Translations under genes and position numbers: made by a program
The notes under the pieces: generated by a model
Seen by the model: only the letters and a program-made list of their open reading frames with translations
The model's database searches: none
Told to the model about the DNA's origin: nothing
In this document: in pieces, positions 25,179 through 34,824 of the stretch
Numbering within the stretch: the first letter of the stretch is position 1
Layout of the letters: each line of letters opens with the position of its first letter
From: an uncultured Dyadobacter sp.
GTDB taxonomy: Bacteria > Bacteroidota > Bacteroidia > Cytophagales > Spirosomataceae
Direction: 5' to 3'
Assembly (NCBI RefSeq): GCF_946482605.1
Contig: NZ_CAMLSE010000015.1
Location: 1 to 64,000 of the forward strand
DNA length: 64,000 nucleotides

Positions 25179-28100
25179 ATCAGACGAAACTTTTATCGAT
25201 GACCCGTCGGCTGACCTGGCATCCATTGCTTCTATGGATTTGTTTTCTCCATTCGATGCTGACTGCGGCACCGCTCATTGCAGCGACGACGACCGTATCA
25301 GGCCCGGCCAGCGTGGTGCGTGGCAGTGTTGCAGAATATAACGCAGTGTCGAATCCGGTTCCTCCTCCAAACCAAAACATTGTACAATGGACGGTAAAAG
25401 GAGGCCGCATTTTTTCGGGTAACATCCTGGTTGAGACGATTACCCTGCCTTACGGAATTCCGGTAAAGGTGTTATGGGAATGTGCAGGAAGCGCGGCGGA
25501 GCACAGTATAACAGGAACACCCACGTTTTCATTGGCATCACACAAATTGGCTGTGCAATTGACGGATCCGGTAAATGAAGTGGTTTTCAATCACAGTGAA
25601 ATGGGTAATGCCAATATCAAGAAAAGTATACTCTTCGATCACTGCGCAGGTAACTTCGCGAACTGTGTTAAGCAGGAGATCGAGCAGGCCCGCGCGATTG
25701 TCCGGCTGGATGCTGGTGATGACTACGAATTGGGCAAAAATGCTTTCGGCGCATCAGTGACTTTGGGAATTACAGCTTATGGTTCGGTCAATGGAAATGT
25801 TCCGGTTGCTGCTGCTACCTATGTTAAAAAACTGACGATTTCAGCTCAGGACCCGGAGCAGGTGTTCAGCCTGGATTTCACGAAGTCTTATGCCGACGTA
25901 TATAGATATGAGATAAAGGTGCTTTCATACGGCGCGTCGGCATATCCTGCATTGATGAGCAGGATCCGTTTACATGCAAGGGTGGAACAGCGCTATAAAA
26001 CGGATGTGCAGGGTGCGCCTATCGTAACGCTCTTGCCGGTGAATCCAGTGCAGCAAGGGACCAACAAGGTTACCTTCAGCTGGCAGACACCCGGATGTGC
26101 GGGCTATCCGAACTACGAGTTTCAGTTGTTAAGGCTTTACAATGAAAATGGAAAGAAAGTAGCGGACGCCAAGGACATCGACGCAGTGATCGACTGGTCG
26201 AAAGCATTGACGATGGAAACACAGTCGGCAGCGAAAAGCCTTACAATGACGATCGTGGAAGGCACCGGCTACTACGCCTGGCGGGTACGACCCATTGGTG
26301 ATTACTACCCCAAGGGGATTGCGAATCATAAGAACTGGGGGGAGTGGTCTATATCGTTTCTTCAGAACCAGTCGGTAGGGATCAATAATAGTTCACCTGG
26401 CCCTTTCTGCTTTTTTTACAATCAGTTTAATGAGAACCTGAATTGGATTTATTCGCGTAGTTTTCTGGGTTATGCAGAGGGGAAAGGCATTCAGATGAAA
26501 GAAAAGATCATGTTTGCAAACGGATTGGGCCAGGTTGAGCAGCAACAGACCTTTTTACCCAGTCAGAACAATGTGCTGGTCAATGCAACAGTACATGATT
26601 TCAATGGTCGACCCAGCCTGACCACTATGACCGCGCCGGTTACACAAGCCTTTTTGCAATACATTCCCGGGTTCGCCAAAAACCCGCAAGGGGAATTGTA
26701 CAGCGCCAAGGACTTTGATACGGATTTGAATTTTAAAAACCCCAATCCGATTACGCAGGGGCCATTGGCGCAATACTACTCGGACATTAATCCGGATCAG
26801 ACAGTCCCGGCCGCAATGGGATATCCCTACTCCCGAACGTTGTTCAGTCAGGATGGAGAAGGCAAAGTAATCGAGCATTCCCTGCCGGGACCCGTTCATC
26901 GGATCCGGACGGATTCCTCGCGGACGAACCAGGTTTTTTACGGCAGTGTCGCCGATGACGAGCTGACAGCCATTTTTGGGGATGAGGCACCTTCCGGCGT
27001 CTCGGTTATGAAGAGAATCAGTTCGAACGGGAACAAGACCAAGACCGTGGAATATGTGAACAAGGAAGGGCAGCTTTTGGCAACTTGTTTGTCCTACAAC
27101 AACAGTGGGGAAGATCTCGTGGACAGCCTTGATTTTCAACCCATGGAGATCCAGGAAAAATTCACAAAGTCGGTGCCGATCCCGGATGGCCTTCTAAGTT
27201 CCAAGTCGTTCCCGCTAACCGAGCCGACAGCCGTACAGGCAACCTACCAGATCACGCCGAAGTCCATTGCAGCGGATTGCGGCTCTTATTGTGTGAGCTG
27301 TGAGTACAAGGTATATTTTTATCTGAAAAGTGTAGATGGTCTGCTCAATTTCCCCAAAAAGGACTCGCTGATCATCCAACCGGGTTCATGTGCACAAGGG
27401 CAAAGCATTCCTTTCATGGTGAATTACGGCGTTCTGCCCGCGGGAACCTACGTGGCGGAGAAGAAAATTACCATCAACAATGTTAACCCTGCGACCGGAC
27501 AAAGCTACCTGGAAGAGGCCGCCGCCAAGTATAGAAAGCAGCTTGAAGATGAATTGAAGGCAATATTCGATCCCTCTCCGGTGATGGGGTATATGGCACA
27601 AAATAACCTCAAAGGACTGAATTCGTATCTGGCTGCCCATTATAAACTGGATGCAAAAGGAGAGAACTTTATCGTCCCCACGAGTTGCGACCCTATTCTG
27701 GTGCCTTTTGAACAATGCCCGGAAAAGAAATGCCCGCCGGATGCGGATTTTGCACAAATGCTGGTCGACCGCTGGAAAAAGGATCCAATGTGGGGGGCCA
27801 ATAACAATGTCATTTTCGAAATGTTTTCACCTTATCCCAACTACACGAAGCAGAAGTTTAACCAGATGGTACTCGATATGCTGGACGGTAAATTTATCGT
27901 AACGGGTAAGAAATATACCTGTGAACAGCTGTGGGATGCCTGGTTTGCGACGGTGGAAGGGTGGAAAGCCAACTATGACAACTATAAGAAGAATGGCAAG
28001 AAATACGACTTTGTAAAAAACTTTGTAGACCTCTCGGGTCGGCAGTTCCAGGGGCAGGCATTTCCAGGCTACGGGCAGCCGGGATATTATTCCCACGGCT

Positions 28101-31100
28101 ATGCATTTATCAATGGCAATGCTGTCACGGCGATTTGCGTACAGGCAGCCAACGCTTTTGCTGCAAGTAAAAAGCTGGTGAACCCGCCGGTGTATCCCAA
28201 TTTCCCGGCCGGAGACAGTGCGTGGGTCGTACTTTACAACTGCTATAATGCACCCGAAGTACCTTTGCCACCGGATTTGCCGGATCTGTCCAAAATGTCG
28301 GATAAAGAAAAGATCCTGACCATGGCGCAGGGCGTAATGGATTCTTGTATGACGGTTTGCCAGAACAGGGCCGAGTCATTCAGGCAGGTGTTGGTCAATG
28401 AGTATCTGGCGGATGACCATTATGTGTATGTCCCTTTGGAAAAGGCAACCAATGCAAGCCAGGTAATGATTACGGCTGCGGATGTGCAATGCGCTGTTGA
28501 AAAGCTCGTGGCAGAATGCCAGAAGGGGTGCCAGCTGACTATATCGACTGCCCCGAATAATCCGAATCTCATTACACAGGTAGGGACACCGGCAGAAGTG
28601 AAGCAGATGGGTGTCGTGATGACTTTCTCGTTTGAACTGAAACCTACCCCGACAGGTGGTAACTGTCCGGATAAAAACTGGATTTACGTAGGCGGCTCCA
28701 TTGGTGCCACCAACTCGCTGGCGGGTCATCTCAACGACCTGGTTGACGGTTTGAGAAAAGGCTTGAAACCGGGCGGAAGTGTGACTTTCAATACTTATGT
28801 GGCAATTGCGGCCTTCGACCCGACGGTAACTCCGACCGGTCGTGATAAATGCCGCGACGGTGCGACGCAGGTCACGGTGAAGTACGGGGACAATGGCGTG
28901 TTCGAGGCGGTGGGTTGTGACCTGTTCTACGTCACCCACGCAACAGGGGCGTCCGGATCACCGGTCACCGGGAAAATCAAAATCTGTAACTGGATCTGCG
29001 CTGATCAGCAATGTCCTGCGGTATGTCTGAAATGGAAACCGTTCCCGGCATTCAAGAATCCTGATGTAATTAAGCCTATCTCATGCGAAGAGCAGGCGAT
29101 CGACTATATGCAGGAGTATGTGATGAACCAGGGCGCTACCATGATCGACAAGGCAGTTGCGGCATTTAAACAGAAATATGCGAGCACCTGCCTGGATGCC
29201 AATGTAGATAGTTATTCAATCGGTTATAAGCTCGGGTATTACCATTACACACTATACTACTATGACCGCGCGGGGTATTTGGTAAAAACAGTTCCACCCA
29301 AAGGAATACACCTCCTGCATCCTAATGCCGATCCCAATGTGAAGCAACGGAAAATACATCCGGACCATACGCTGGCTACGGAGTACGAGTATAACGCATT
29401 AGGCCAAATGGTGCACATGAACAATGCGGACGGAGGCGACAAAGTTTTTTATTACAACAAAAAGGGATTGCCTCGCTTCTCGCAGGACGCCAACCAAAAA
29501 AAGTCGGGCCGCTATTCCTATGTGAAGTACGATGTGCTCGACCGGATCATTGAAAGCGGAGAGAGTAACGAGTCTTATAATGGGACGATGAATGGTGTTT
29601 TGGCGCAGGTGGAGTCCTTGGCTTTTCCGTCATCAGGCACACAACGCGTATTCGCACAATACAGCATGCCTACCGCCACCATTGCCTTCCAGGGAAACAG
29701 GCAGCGGTATCTGCTCAACAGGATTTCGCACCGTTTCACAGATGAAGACGGGTCAATGAACACAGCAGGGGATCAGGTGCACACTTATTATAGCTATGAC
29801 CCTCATGGAAATGTAGAATGGATTGCGCAGCAGATGAGTGAATTGGGTGTCAATTACGTAGGGTATGAATACGATGTCCTGACTAACCTGGTGTTGAAGG
29901 TGACCTACAACCCGGGTAGGACCGATGCATTTTACCATAAATACAGCTATGACGGGGACAACCGGATCGCCGCTGTTTTTACATCAAAGGACAACCTGAT
30001 ATGGGACCGGGATGCGAGCTACAACTACGCCGCACACGGACCGTTGGAAAGGCTGGTGCTGGGTGAGGATAAAGTGCAGGGAATGGATTTTACCTACACT
30101 TTGCAGGGTTGGCTGAAAGCGATTAATCATCCTAGCCTGGTCGGCAGCAATGATCCGGCGAAAGACGGCATTGCGGGAAGTAAAATTCCGCAGGATGTAT
30201 TCGGCACATTACTTGCTTATCACTCGGGCGACTTTCAGCGGACTGGCTCGCCACTGCGCGGCATGCCTGGCAATCCGTACCATACGCTCAGCCATCCTCA
30301 GTATGACGGCAATATTTCGAGTGTGAGCAGTAATATAGAAGCACTCAACCGCGGATTGCAGTTTGAAAAACCGGTGAGCCAGCATTATCGTTACGATGAG
30401 CTGGGCAGGTTGAAAGCTGCGGAATTTGCGAGTTTGGACATGAATGCCTTCGTTAAAAAGCCTGACTACGGTTTCAAGGCGCGTTACGATGCAAACGGGA
30501 ACTTTACGCAGCTTACACGCAAGGGCTATCAGGCGCATTCACTTCCGATGGATGAGCTGAGCTACCATTATTTACCAGGTACAAACCGTCTCCGGCAGGT
30601 CACGGACTTAGTTCCGGCCGGTGCTTACGGCACGGACCTGGACAGTCAGACCGAAGCTAATAATTATGCCTACGACGAGAATGGCAACCTCATCGCCGAC
30701 CGGCAAGAGGGTATTGTTAAAATATCCTGGGGCCTGAACGGGAAAGTCAGGGAAGTAATCAAGAACAATGGACAGAGCATTCGTTTTGTATATGATGCCA
30801 ACGGCAATCGGGTCAGAAAGACGGTGTTGGTCAATGGTGCCGAAACGAATAGCTATTTCTACGTCTATGATGCCGGAGGAGCTCTTCAAAGTATGTATGA
30901 GAAAAGGAAAACCGGAGCGGCGACGGAGTTCAAACTAACTGAGGTTCCTCTCATGGGAAACAAGCGGTTGGGAATGTACAAGCCGGAACTCACTGTCATA
31001 CCTAATTCAAATAATGTACCGGTAGCGGGCGACACCTTGACAGTGAGCAGGCAGATCGACCAGAAACAGTATGAGTTACAGGATCACCTGGGGAATGTAC

Positions 31101-32266
31101 GGGCAGTCATTTCAGATGTGAAGAGACCTAAAACTGCTCAGGAAAGTGGTTCGGACTACAAGACCCACATTATTTCTTACAACAACTATGATCCCTTTGG
31201 TGCCGAGCAACCCGGCCGGAATTATTCGTCTGCAAATTATCGCTACGGCTATAATGGAAAAGAAAAGGATGACGAAGTCAAAGGCGTGGGTAATAGCTAC
31301 GATTATGGTTCGAGGTTCTATGATCCGCGGGTAGGACGATTCCTCAGTTTGGATCCATTTGTGAGGTCGTTCCCGGAACGCAGCCCGTATCTGTATGCCG
31401 CCGATAACCCTGTTCTTTACATTGATAAAGATGGCGGATTTGAACACAAGGAAGGGATGGTGCGGTTGGCTGAAATGCGGATGATGGAGGCGGAAGGTGC
31501 CACTAAAAAGGATATTCATGACTACAAGGAGATGCAGCAAGAGGTCGCGGAAGGAGCAGCCAAGGGCATGGGAGTTCTGGTCCTGACCGTGGCGACAATG
31601 GGCCAGGGAAGTGCAGTGAAGGCATTGACAAGCGGTGGAGTAGCGTTGGCAGGGCAAGCGGTGAAAGGAGATGTAAACAAAGTGGACTGGTTTGATGTAG
31701 GTGTGTCCACCATTATGGGAGGGATACCCGGCGGGAGCGTAGAGAAGGACTTGGTTAAAGAAGCCGCAGATATTTTACTCAAAGCGTCCGTCGACGTCTC
31801 CGTTGAGCAAACTCAAACCATTGCAGACACCAAACCTGGGGAGTCATTTGCATTTGATGTTGCAACCGGTGTGATCACGGGCGGTACGGCGCTGAAAGGT
31901 GCTGCGGATGTTGGTCTTGAAGGGTCGGTCAGTGTGGGTGTAGAAGTGGGAGCATCTGTCGGTTCCACTTTACTGGAAATGGGTTATTCGGGCTTGACGA
32001 AGTCAGACAAAATATCCCCGTCCGCATTACCGGTCCGGGCACAGGATGCGCCCACTACCGTTGACATTGGAGACAATATGCTGGGAACGCCCAAAAAGAG
32101 GGGCCCAAAACCGGTTGTCAGAAAGGGGACGACCAGAATAACCCGGCCTGGCAGAAGTCTGTCCAATCAGATGCAGTCGATGTCGTTGCAGGAAGGAGTA
32201 GGAGGGGTGATGGATCATTCTGCGGGTTCGGTATTAAACGACCCTAACCCCAAGTACAAAGATTAA
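25175..32266 (+). CDS. Giant RHS repeat-associated core protein (2363 aa)
   Basis: An N-terminal signal-like segment (LLLWICFLHSMLTAAPLIA) is followed by about 1350 residues of beta-rich and Cys-containing sequence. YD repeats then start (YYDRAGYLVKTVPPKG, YEYNALGQMVHMNN). The RHS core lies about 1830-2090: YAYDENGNLIADRQEG, VYDANGNRVRKTVLVNG, LQDHLGNVRAVISD, YGYNGKEKDDE, SRFYDPRVGRFLSLDPF and SPYLYAADNPV. About 270 residues follow the core, Gly/Ala-rich and partly hydrophobic, with a basic PKKRGPKPVVRKGTTR patch; no known toxin family is seen. RHS cores form closed beta shells, often with an autoproteolysed C-terminal cargo. Confidence 0.93.
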   Translation: MNQTKLLSMTRRLTWHPLLLWICFLHSMLTAAPLIAATTTVSGPASVVRGSVAEYNAVSNPVPPPNQNIVQWTVKGGRIFSGNILVETITLPYGIPVKVLWECAGSAAEHSITGTPTFSLASHKLAVQLTDPVNEVVFNHSEMGNANIKKSILFDHCAGNFANCVKQEIEQARAIVRLDAGDDYELGKNAFGASVTLGITAYGSVNGNVPVAAATYVKKLTISAQDPEQVFSLDFTKSYADVYRYEIKVLSYGASAYPALMSRIRLHARVEQRYKTDVQGAPIVTLLPVNPVQQGTNKVTFSWQTPGCAGYPNYEFQLLRLYNENGKKVADAKDIDAVIDWSKALTMETQSAAKSLTMTIVEGTGYYAWRVRPIGDYYPKGIANHKNWGEWSISFLQNQSVGINNSSPGPFCFFYNQFNENLNWIYSRSFLGYAEGKGIQMKEKIMFANGLGQVEQQQTFLPSQNNVLVNATVHDFNGRPSLTTMTAPVTQAFLQYIPGFAKNPQGELYSAKDFDTDLNFKNPNPITQGPLAQYYSDINPDQTVPAAMGYPYSRTLFSQDGEGKVIEHSLPGPVHRIRTDSSRTNQVFYGSVADDELTAIFGDEAPSGVSVMKRISSNGNKTKTVEYVNKEGQLLATCLSYNNSGEDLVDSLDFQPMEIQEKFTKSVPIPDGLLSSKSFPLTEPTAVQATYQITPKSIAADCGSYCVSCEYKVYFYLKSVDGLLNFPKKDSLIIQPGSCAQGQSIPFMVNYGVLPAGTYVAEKKITINNVNPATGQSYLEEAAAKYRKQLEDELKAIFDPSPVMGYMAQNNLKGLNSYLAAHYKLDAKGENFIVPTSCDPILVPFEQCPEKKCPPDADFAQMLVDRWKKDPMWGANNNVIFEMFSPYPNYTKQKFNQMVLDMLDGKFIVTGKKYTCEQLWDAWFATVEGWKANYDNYKKNGKKYDFVKNFVDLSGRQFQGQAFPGYGQPGYYSHGYAFINGNAVTAICVQAANAFAASKKLVNPPVYPNFPAGDSAWVVLYNCYNAPEVPLPPDLPDLSKMSDKEKILTMAQGVMDSCMTVCQNRAESFRQVLVNEYLADDHYVYVPLEKATNASQVMITAADVQCAVEKLVAECQKGCQLTISTAPNNPNLITQVGTPAEVKQMGVVMTFSFELKPTPTGGNCPDKNWIYVGGSIGATNSLAGHLNDLVDGLRKGLKPGGSVTFNTYVAIAAFDPTVTPTGRDKCRDGATQVTVKYGDNGVFEAVGCDLFYVTHATGASGSPVTGKIKICNWICADQQCPAVCLKWKPFPAFKNPDVIKPISCEEQAIDYMQEYVMNQGATMIDKAVAAFKQKYASTCLDANVDSYSIGYKLGYYHYTLYYYDRAGYLVKTVPPKGIHLLHPNADPNVKQRKIHPDHTLATEYEYNALGQMVHMNNADGGDKVFYYNKKGLPRFSQDANQKKSGRYSYVKYDVLDRIIESGESNESYNGTMNGVLAQVESLAFPSSGTQRVFAQYSMPTATIAFQGNRQRYLLNRISHRFTDEDGSMNTAGDQVHTYYSYDPHGNVEWIAQQMSELGVNYVGYEYDVLTNLVLKVTYNPGRTDAFYHKYSYDGDNRIAAVFTSKDNLIWDRDASYNYAAHGPLERLVLGEDKVQGMDFTYTLQGWLKAINHPSLVGSNDPAKDGIAGSKIPQDVFGTLLAYHSGDFQRTGSPLRGMPGNPYHTLSHPQYDGNISSVSSNIEALNRGLQFEKPVSQHYRYDELGRLKAAEFASLDMNAFVKKPDYGFKARYDANGNFTQLTRKGYQAHSLPMDELSYHYLPGTNRLRQVTDLVPAGAYGTDLDSQTEANNYAYDENGNLIADRQEGIVKISWGLNGKVREVIKNNGQSIRFVYDANGNRVRKTVLVNGAETNSYFYVYDAGGALQSMYEKRKTGAATEFKLTEVPLMGNKRLGMYKPELTVIPNSNNVPVAGDTLTVSRQIDQKQYELQDHLGNVRAVISDVKRPKTAQESGSDYKTHIISYNNYDPFGAEQPGRNYSSANYRYGYNGKEKDDEVKGVGNSYDYGSRFYDPRVGRFLSLDPFVRSFPERSPYLYAADNPVLYIDKDGGFEHKEGMVRLAEMRMMEAEGATKKDIHDYKEMQQEVAEGAAKGMGVLVLTVATMGQGSAVKALTSGGVALAGQAVKGDVNKVDWFDVGVSTIMGGIPGGSVEKDLVKEAADILLKASVDVSVEQTQTIADTKPGESFAFDVATGVITGGTALKGAADVGLEGSVSVGVEVGASVGSTLLEMGYSGLTKSDKISPSALPVRAQDAPTTVDIGDNMLGTPKKRGPKPVVRKGTTRITRPGRSLSNQMQSMSLQEGVGGVMDHSAGSVLNDPNPKYKD

Positions 32267-32272
32267 ACGCAT

Positions 32273-32314
32273 GACAAGCGCCGGGTGCCTTTTGAAAGGC
32301 GCCCGGCGCTTGTC
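32273..32314 (+). terminator. 17-bp hairpin after the RHS gene
   Basis: GACAAGCGCCGGGTGCC (32273-32289) pairs with GGCGCCCGGCGCTTGTC (32298-32314), with one G-U pair and an 8-base loop. It starts 6 bases after the RHS stop. There is no U tract directly behind, but a T-rich stretch follows about 12 bases later. It probably ends the RHS transcript or protects its 3' end. Confidence 0.65.
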
Positions 32315-32361
32315 GTCCGTTAAAGTTTTCCTTTTGTTAGCTGATAATGACCCTTAGTTTA

Positions 32362-32398
32362 TTGCATCCTGCTCCTCATTTCAGAGATTTTAACTTTG
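32362..32398 (+). promoter_or_regulatory. Candidate promoter of the secretion operon
   Basis: TAACTTTG at 32391-32398 is an exact TAnnTTTG -7 box, with a TTG at 32362-32364 (26-base spacer, longer than usual). Predicted start near 32403, 30 bases before the pseudopilin ATG. This gives the operon its own promoter separate from the RHS transcript. Confidence 0.5.
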
Positions 32399-32432
32399 GG
32401 TTGAATTCACCCTCTTCTAACCTGAACAAATC

Positions 32433-32864
32433 ATGCATTGGTTATTCAATTTCCAAAAACCTCCCCGCCGCCTGCCGGCATTCACGCTTACGGAGGTCCT
32501 GGTGGTGCTGGTCATCATCGGGATTCTTGTATTACTGGCACTTCCTAATCTGATGCCATTGATTACCAAAGCCAAAAGCACGGAAGCAAAGGTGCAGCTG
32601 GAACATCTTCATACGCTGGAAAAAAACTACTTCTACGAGCATTCAAAATATAGCCAGGACTTGCCAGGGCTCGGCTTTATCCAGGAAAAGCTGGTGACGG
32701 ATGACGAGAGCGGACAAGCTAATTACCGGGTCGAAGCAGTCGAGGCGAGCCCGTCGGGTTACGTGGCGAGGGCGACCGCAGTAGTCGATTTCGATGCCGA
32801 TGGTATTTTCAATGTATGGGAGATTGATCAGGATAAAAACCTCAAAGAAATTACGCCTGATTAG
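32433..32864 (+). CDS. gspG: Major pseudopilin (GspG-like)
   Basis: A 143-aa type IV pilin-like protein. The prepilin site is PA-FTLTEVLVVLVIIG, with Glu at +5 of the mature protein but Ala instead of Gly at -1. The single hydrophobic helix is followed by a globular part with KNYFYEHSKYSQDLPGLGF and a C-terminal FDADGIFNVWEIDQDKN reminiscent of the calcium-binding end of GspG. It would form the pseudopilus of the secretion machine. First gene of the 13-gene operon; the peptidase gene starts 2 bases after its stop. Confidence 0.87.
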   Translation: MHWLFNFQKPPRRLPAFTLTEVLVVLVIIGILVLLALPNLMPLITKAKSTEAKVQLEHLHTLEKNYFYEHSKYSQDLPGLGFIQEKLVTDDESGQANYRVEAVEASPSGYVARATAVVDFDADGIFNVWEIDQDKNLKEITPD

Positions 32865-32866
32865 CA

Positions 32867-33409
32867 ATGGACACAGCACTCATCACCATCGAGTTGATCC
32901 TGATCTTGTTGCTCGCCTGGATTAGCGTCGAAGACTACATCTTTCGGGCTGTTTCCTGGTTTCTGTATCCAATGCTGGCATTTGCTTCGACAGGGTACAG
33001 CCTTCGGCATGTCAACTGGGAGCAATGGCTCTCTGATACAAGTTTCAATTTCCTTTTTGTAGCAGCTCAACTGGCATTGCTGACAGCCTACTTTTCCATC
33101 AGGGCCGCCAGGCTCGTCAATATCAGCCGGGATTTGATCGGGTGGGGTGACATTCTCTTTTTTCTCGCAACAGGCCTGCTGTTTGCCCCTGCCAATTATT
33201 GTGCCTTTTATATCGGGAGTCTTACTTTGGCGGTATTAGCGGCCGTTTTACGTGAGCTGGTCTCGGAAAATACGGATCGTTGTATTCCGCTGGCAGGTAT
33301 TCAGGCGACAGCCCTGGCGATCTTGCTCATATGCTCGATCGCGCATTCGGCGGTGGATCTAACGGACGACAGTTGGTTTGCGCGATACCTCATTACGTTG
33401 TCAGAATGA
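32867..33409 (+). CDS. Minimal A24-type prepilin peptidase
   Basis: A 180-aa membrane protein with about six hydrophobic segments. It has the two aspartates of A24 peptidases: the first in AWISVEDYIFR (about residue 22), the second in the canonical GxGD of LIGWGDILFF (about 90). The cytoplasmic Cys-rich and N-methyltransferase part of PilD/GspO is absent, giving the compact CpaA/archaeal-like form. It probably cleaves the leader of the pseudopilins in this operon. Its stop overlaps the gspE ATG (ATGA). Confidence 0.83.
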   Translation: MDTALITIELILILLLAWISVEDYIFRAVSWFLYPMLAFASTGYSLRHVNWEQWLSDTSFNFLFVAAQLALLTAYFSIRAARLVNISRDLIGWGDILFFLATGLLFAPANYCAFYIGSLTLAVLAAVLRELVSENTDRCIPLAGIQATALAILLICSIAHSAVDLTDDSWFARYLITLSE

Positions 33410-34818
33410 TGGAAGCGGACATTTTTCAGGTAATAACACCGCATCAGGCGTGGCATTATCGCATTGTGCCCAAGAGCCAGTCTGCCGATTTTATTGAATT
33501 TTATGCTGAGGAAGCGGGAGCTCAGACAGACCTCGTAACAGAACTGGAAATGTTGCTCGGGAAAAAAGTCATTCTGAGCCCGATACCTCCGGAGGTTATC
33601 GGACGCGAACTGAACAGTCATTACCGACGCGAGCAAACCGGAAAGACGGAGGAGTTCCCATCCGCATCACAGGGCGACGATTTTTTGACCGTTATGATCA
33701 GAGAAGCCAAAGGCTTGGGAAGCAGCGATATTCATATTGAAAGCTACGAAGAGCGTTGCCGGATACGGCTTCGTATCGACGGGCTGATGGTCGAGCGATT
33801 TGTAATAGGCAAGCCGGACTATCCTTCGCTGATCAACAAAATTAAAATCATGGCCAATCTTGACATCGCCGAAAAACGGTTGCCGCAGGACGGGCGTATC
33901 TTTTTAAGTGGTGTGGCCTCCGGAAAACTGGACATCCGGGTTTCGATATTACCCACACTGCATGGAGAAAAAGTAGTGCTTCGGCTACTGAGTAACGATA
34001 CCGGCCATTTGGATTTGAATAACCTGGGTTTTTCTGAATTTGACCTGGCAAATTACCTGGAAGGAGTAAAGCGGCCGAATGGGATCATGCTGATCAGTGG
34101 GCCTACGGGATCGGGTAAAACCACCACGCTCTATGCTACATTGAAATTGCTCAATCAAAAGACACGGAATGTGCTGACGATAGAAGACCCGATCGAGTAC
34201 ACGCTGGAAGGGGTCAATCAGGTGCAGTTGAAAGAGAGTATCGGTCTTCATTTCGGCAGTGCGCTAAGGACCTTTCTGCGGCAGGATCCTGACGTTATTA
34301 TGGTAGGGGAAATTCGTGACCCTGATACAGCCAACATGGCCATTAGGGCAGCATTGACGGGACATTTGGTACTTTCAACCATTCACACCAATTCGGCCTG
34401 GGGCACGATAGCGAGATTGACAGACATGGGTGTACCTGCGTTCCTCGTTGCGAGTACGCTCAATACATCGGTCGCGCAACGGCTGTTACGAAAGCTCTGT
34501 CCGCACTGCAAGGCCAGGGAGAAATTCAATCCGGGTTTGTATCCGCGTCAGTTCAGGCCTTTTCGTGATGTGCATTTTCACTACGTGGCTACCGGCTGCG
34601 ATCTGTGCTTCTTTACAGGCTATAAAGGGCGGCAGGCGGTTTATGAAGTGGTCCCGCTTGATGTGGAATTGTCAGACTGTATCAAGAGAGGGCTTTACGA
34701 CGTCAAAGCGCAATTGACCGAGCGGGGCGTACGGACCCTCTCAGAAAACGCGTTTGATCTTTTCGCAGAGGGCGAAACGTCGCTGGAGGAAATATATCCA
34801 TTGTTATTCAACCTGTAA
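33406..34818 (+). CDS. gspE: Type II secretion / pilus assembly ATPase (GspE-like)
   Basis: A 470-aa cytoplasmic hexameric ATPase. Walker A is GPTGSGKTTTLY (about 229-240), the Asp-box is LTIEDPIEY, Walker B is VIMVGEIRDPDTAN, and the His-box is LVLSTIHTN. The tetracysteine zinc site is kept (LCPHCK and CDLCFF). The N-terminal domain that binds GspL is short. The start is taken at 33406, where ATGA joins it to the peptidase stop; an in-frame extension upstream to 33280 would overlap the peptidase gene fully and is rejected. Confidence 0.95.
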   Translation: MMEADIFQVITPHQAWHYRIVPKSQSADFIEFYAEEAGAQTDLVTELEMLLGKKVILSPIPPEVIGRELNSHYRREQTGKTEEFPSASQGDDFLTVMIREAKGLGSSDIHIESYEERCRIRLRIDGLMVERFVIGKPDYPSLINKIKIMANLDIAEKRLPQDGRIFLSGVASGKLDIRVSILPTLHGEKVVLRLLSNDTGHLDLNNLGFSEFDLANYLEGVKRPNGIMLISGPTGSGKTTTLYATLKLLNQKTRNVLTIEDPIEYTLEGVNQVQLKESIGLHFGSALRTFLRQDPDVIMVGEIRDPDTANMAIRAALTGHLVLSTIHTNSAWGTIARLTDMGVPAFLVASTLNTSVAQRLLRKLCPHCKAREKFNPGLYPRQFRPFRDVHFHYVATGCDLCFFTGYKGRQAVYEVVPLDVELSDCIKRGLYDVKAQLTERGVRTLSENAFDLFAEGETSLEEIYPLLFNL

Positions 34819-34824
34819 CAGACA

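Noticed and set aside
32267..32432. Immunity gene behind the RHS protein
   Set aside because: Only a hairpin and a promoter-like stretch are present; no open frame of useful size on either strand.
33280..33405. N-terminal extension of GspE
   Set aside because: It overlaps the prepilin peptidase gene and has no GspE-like sequence; ATGA coupling at 33406 is better.
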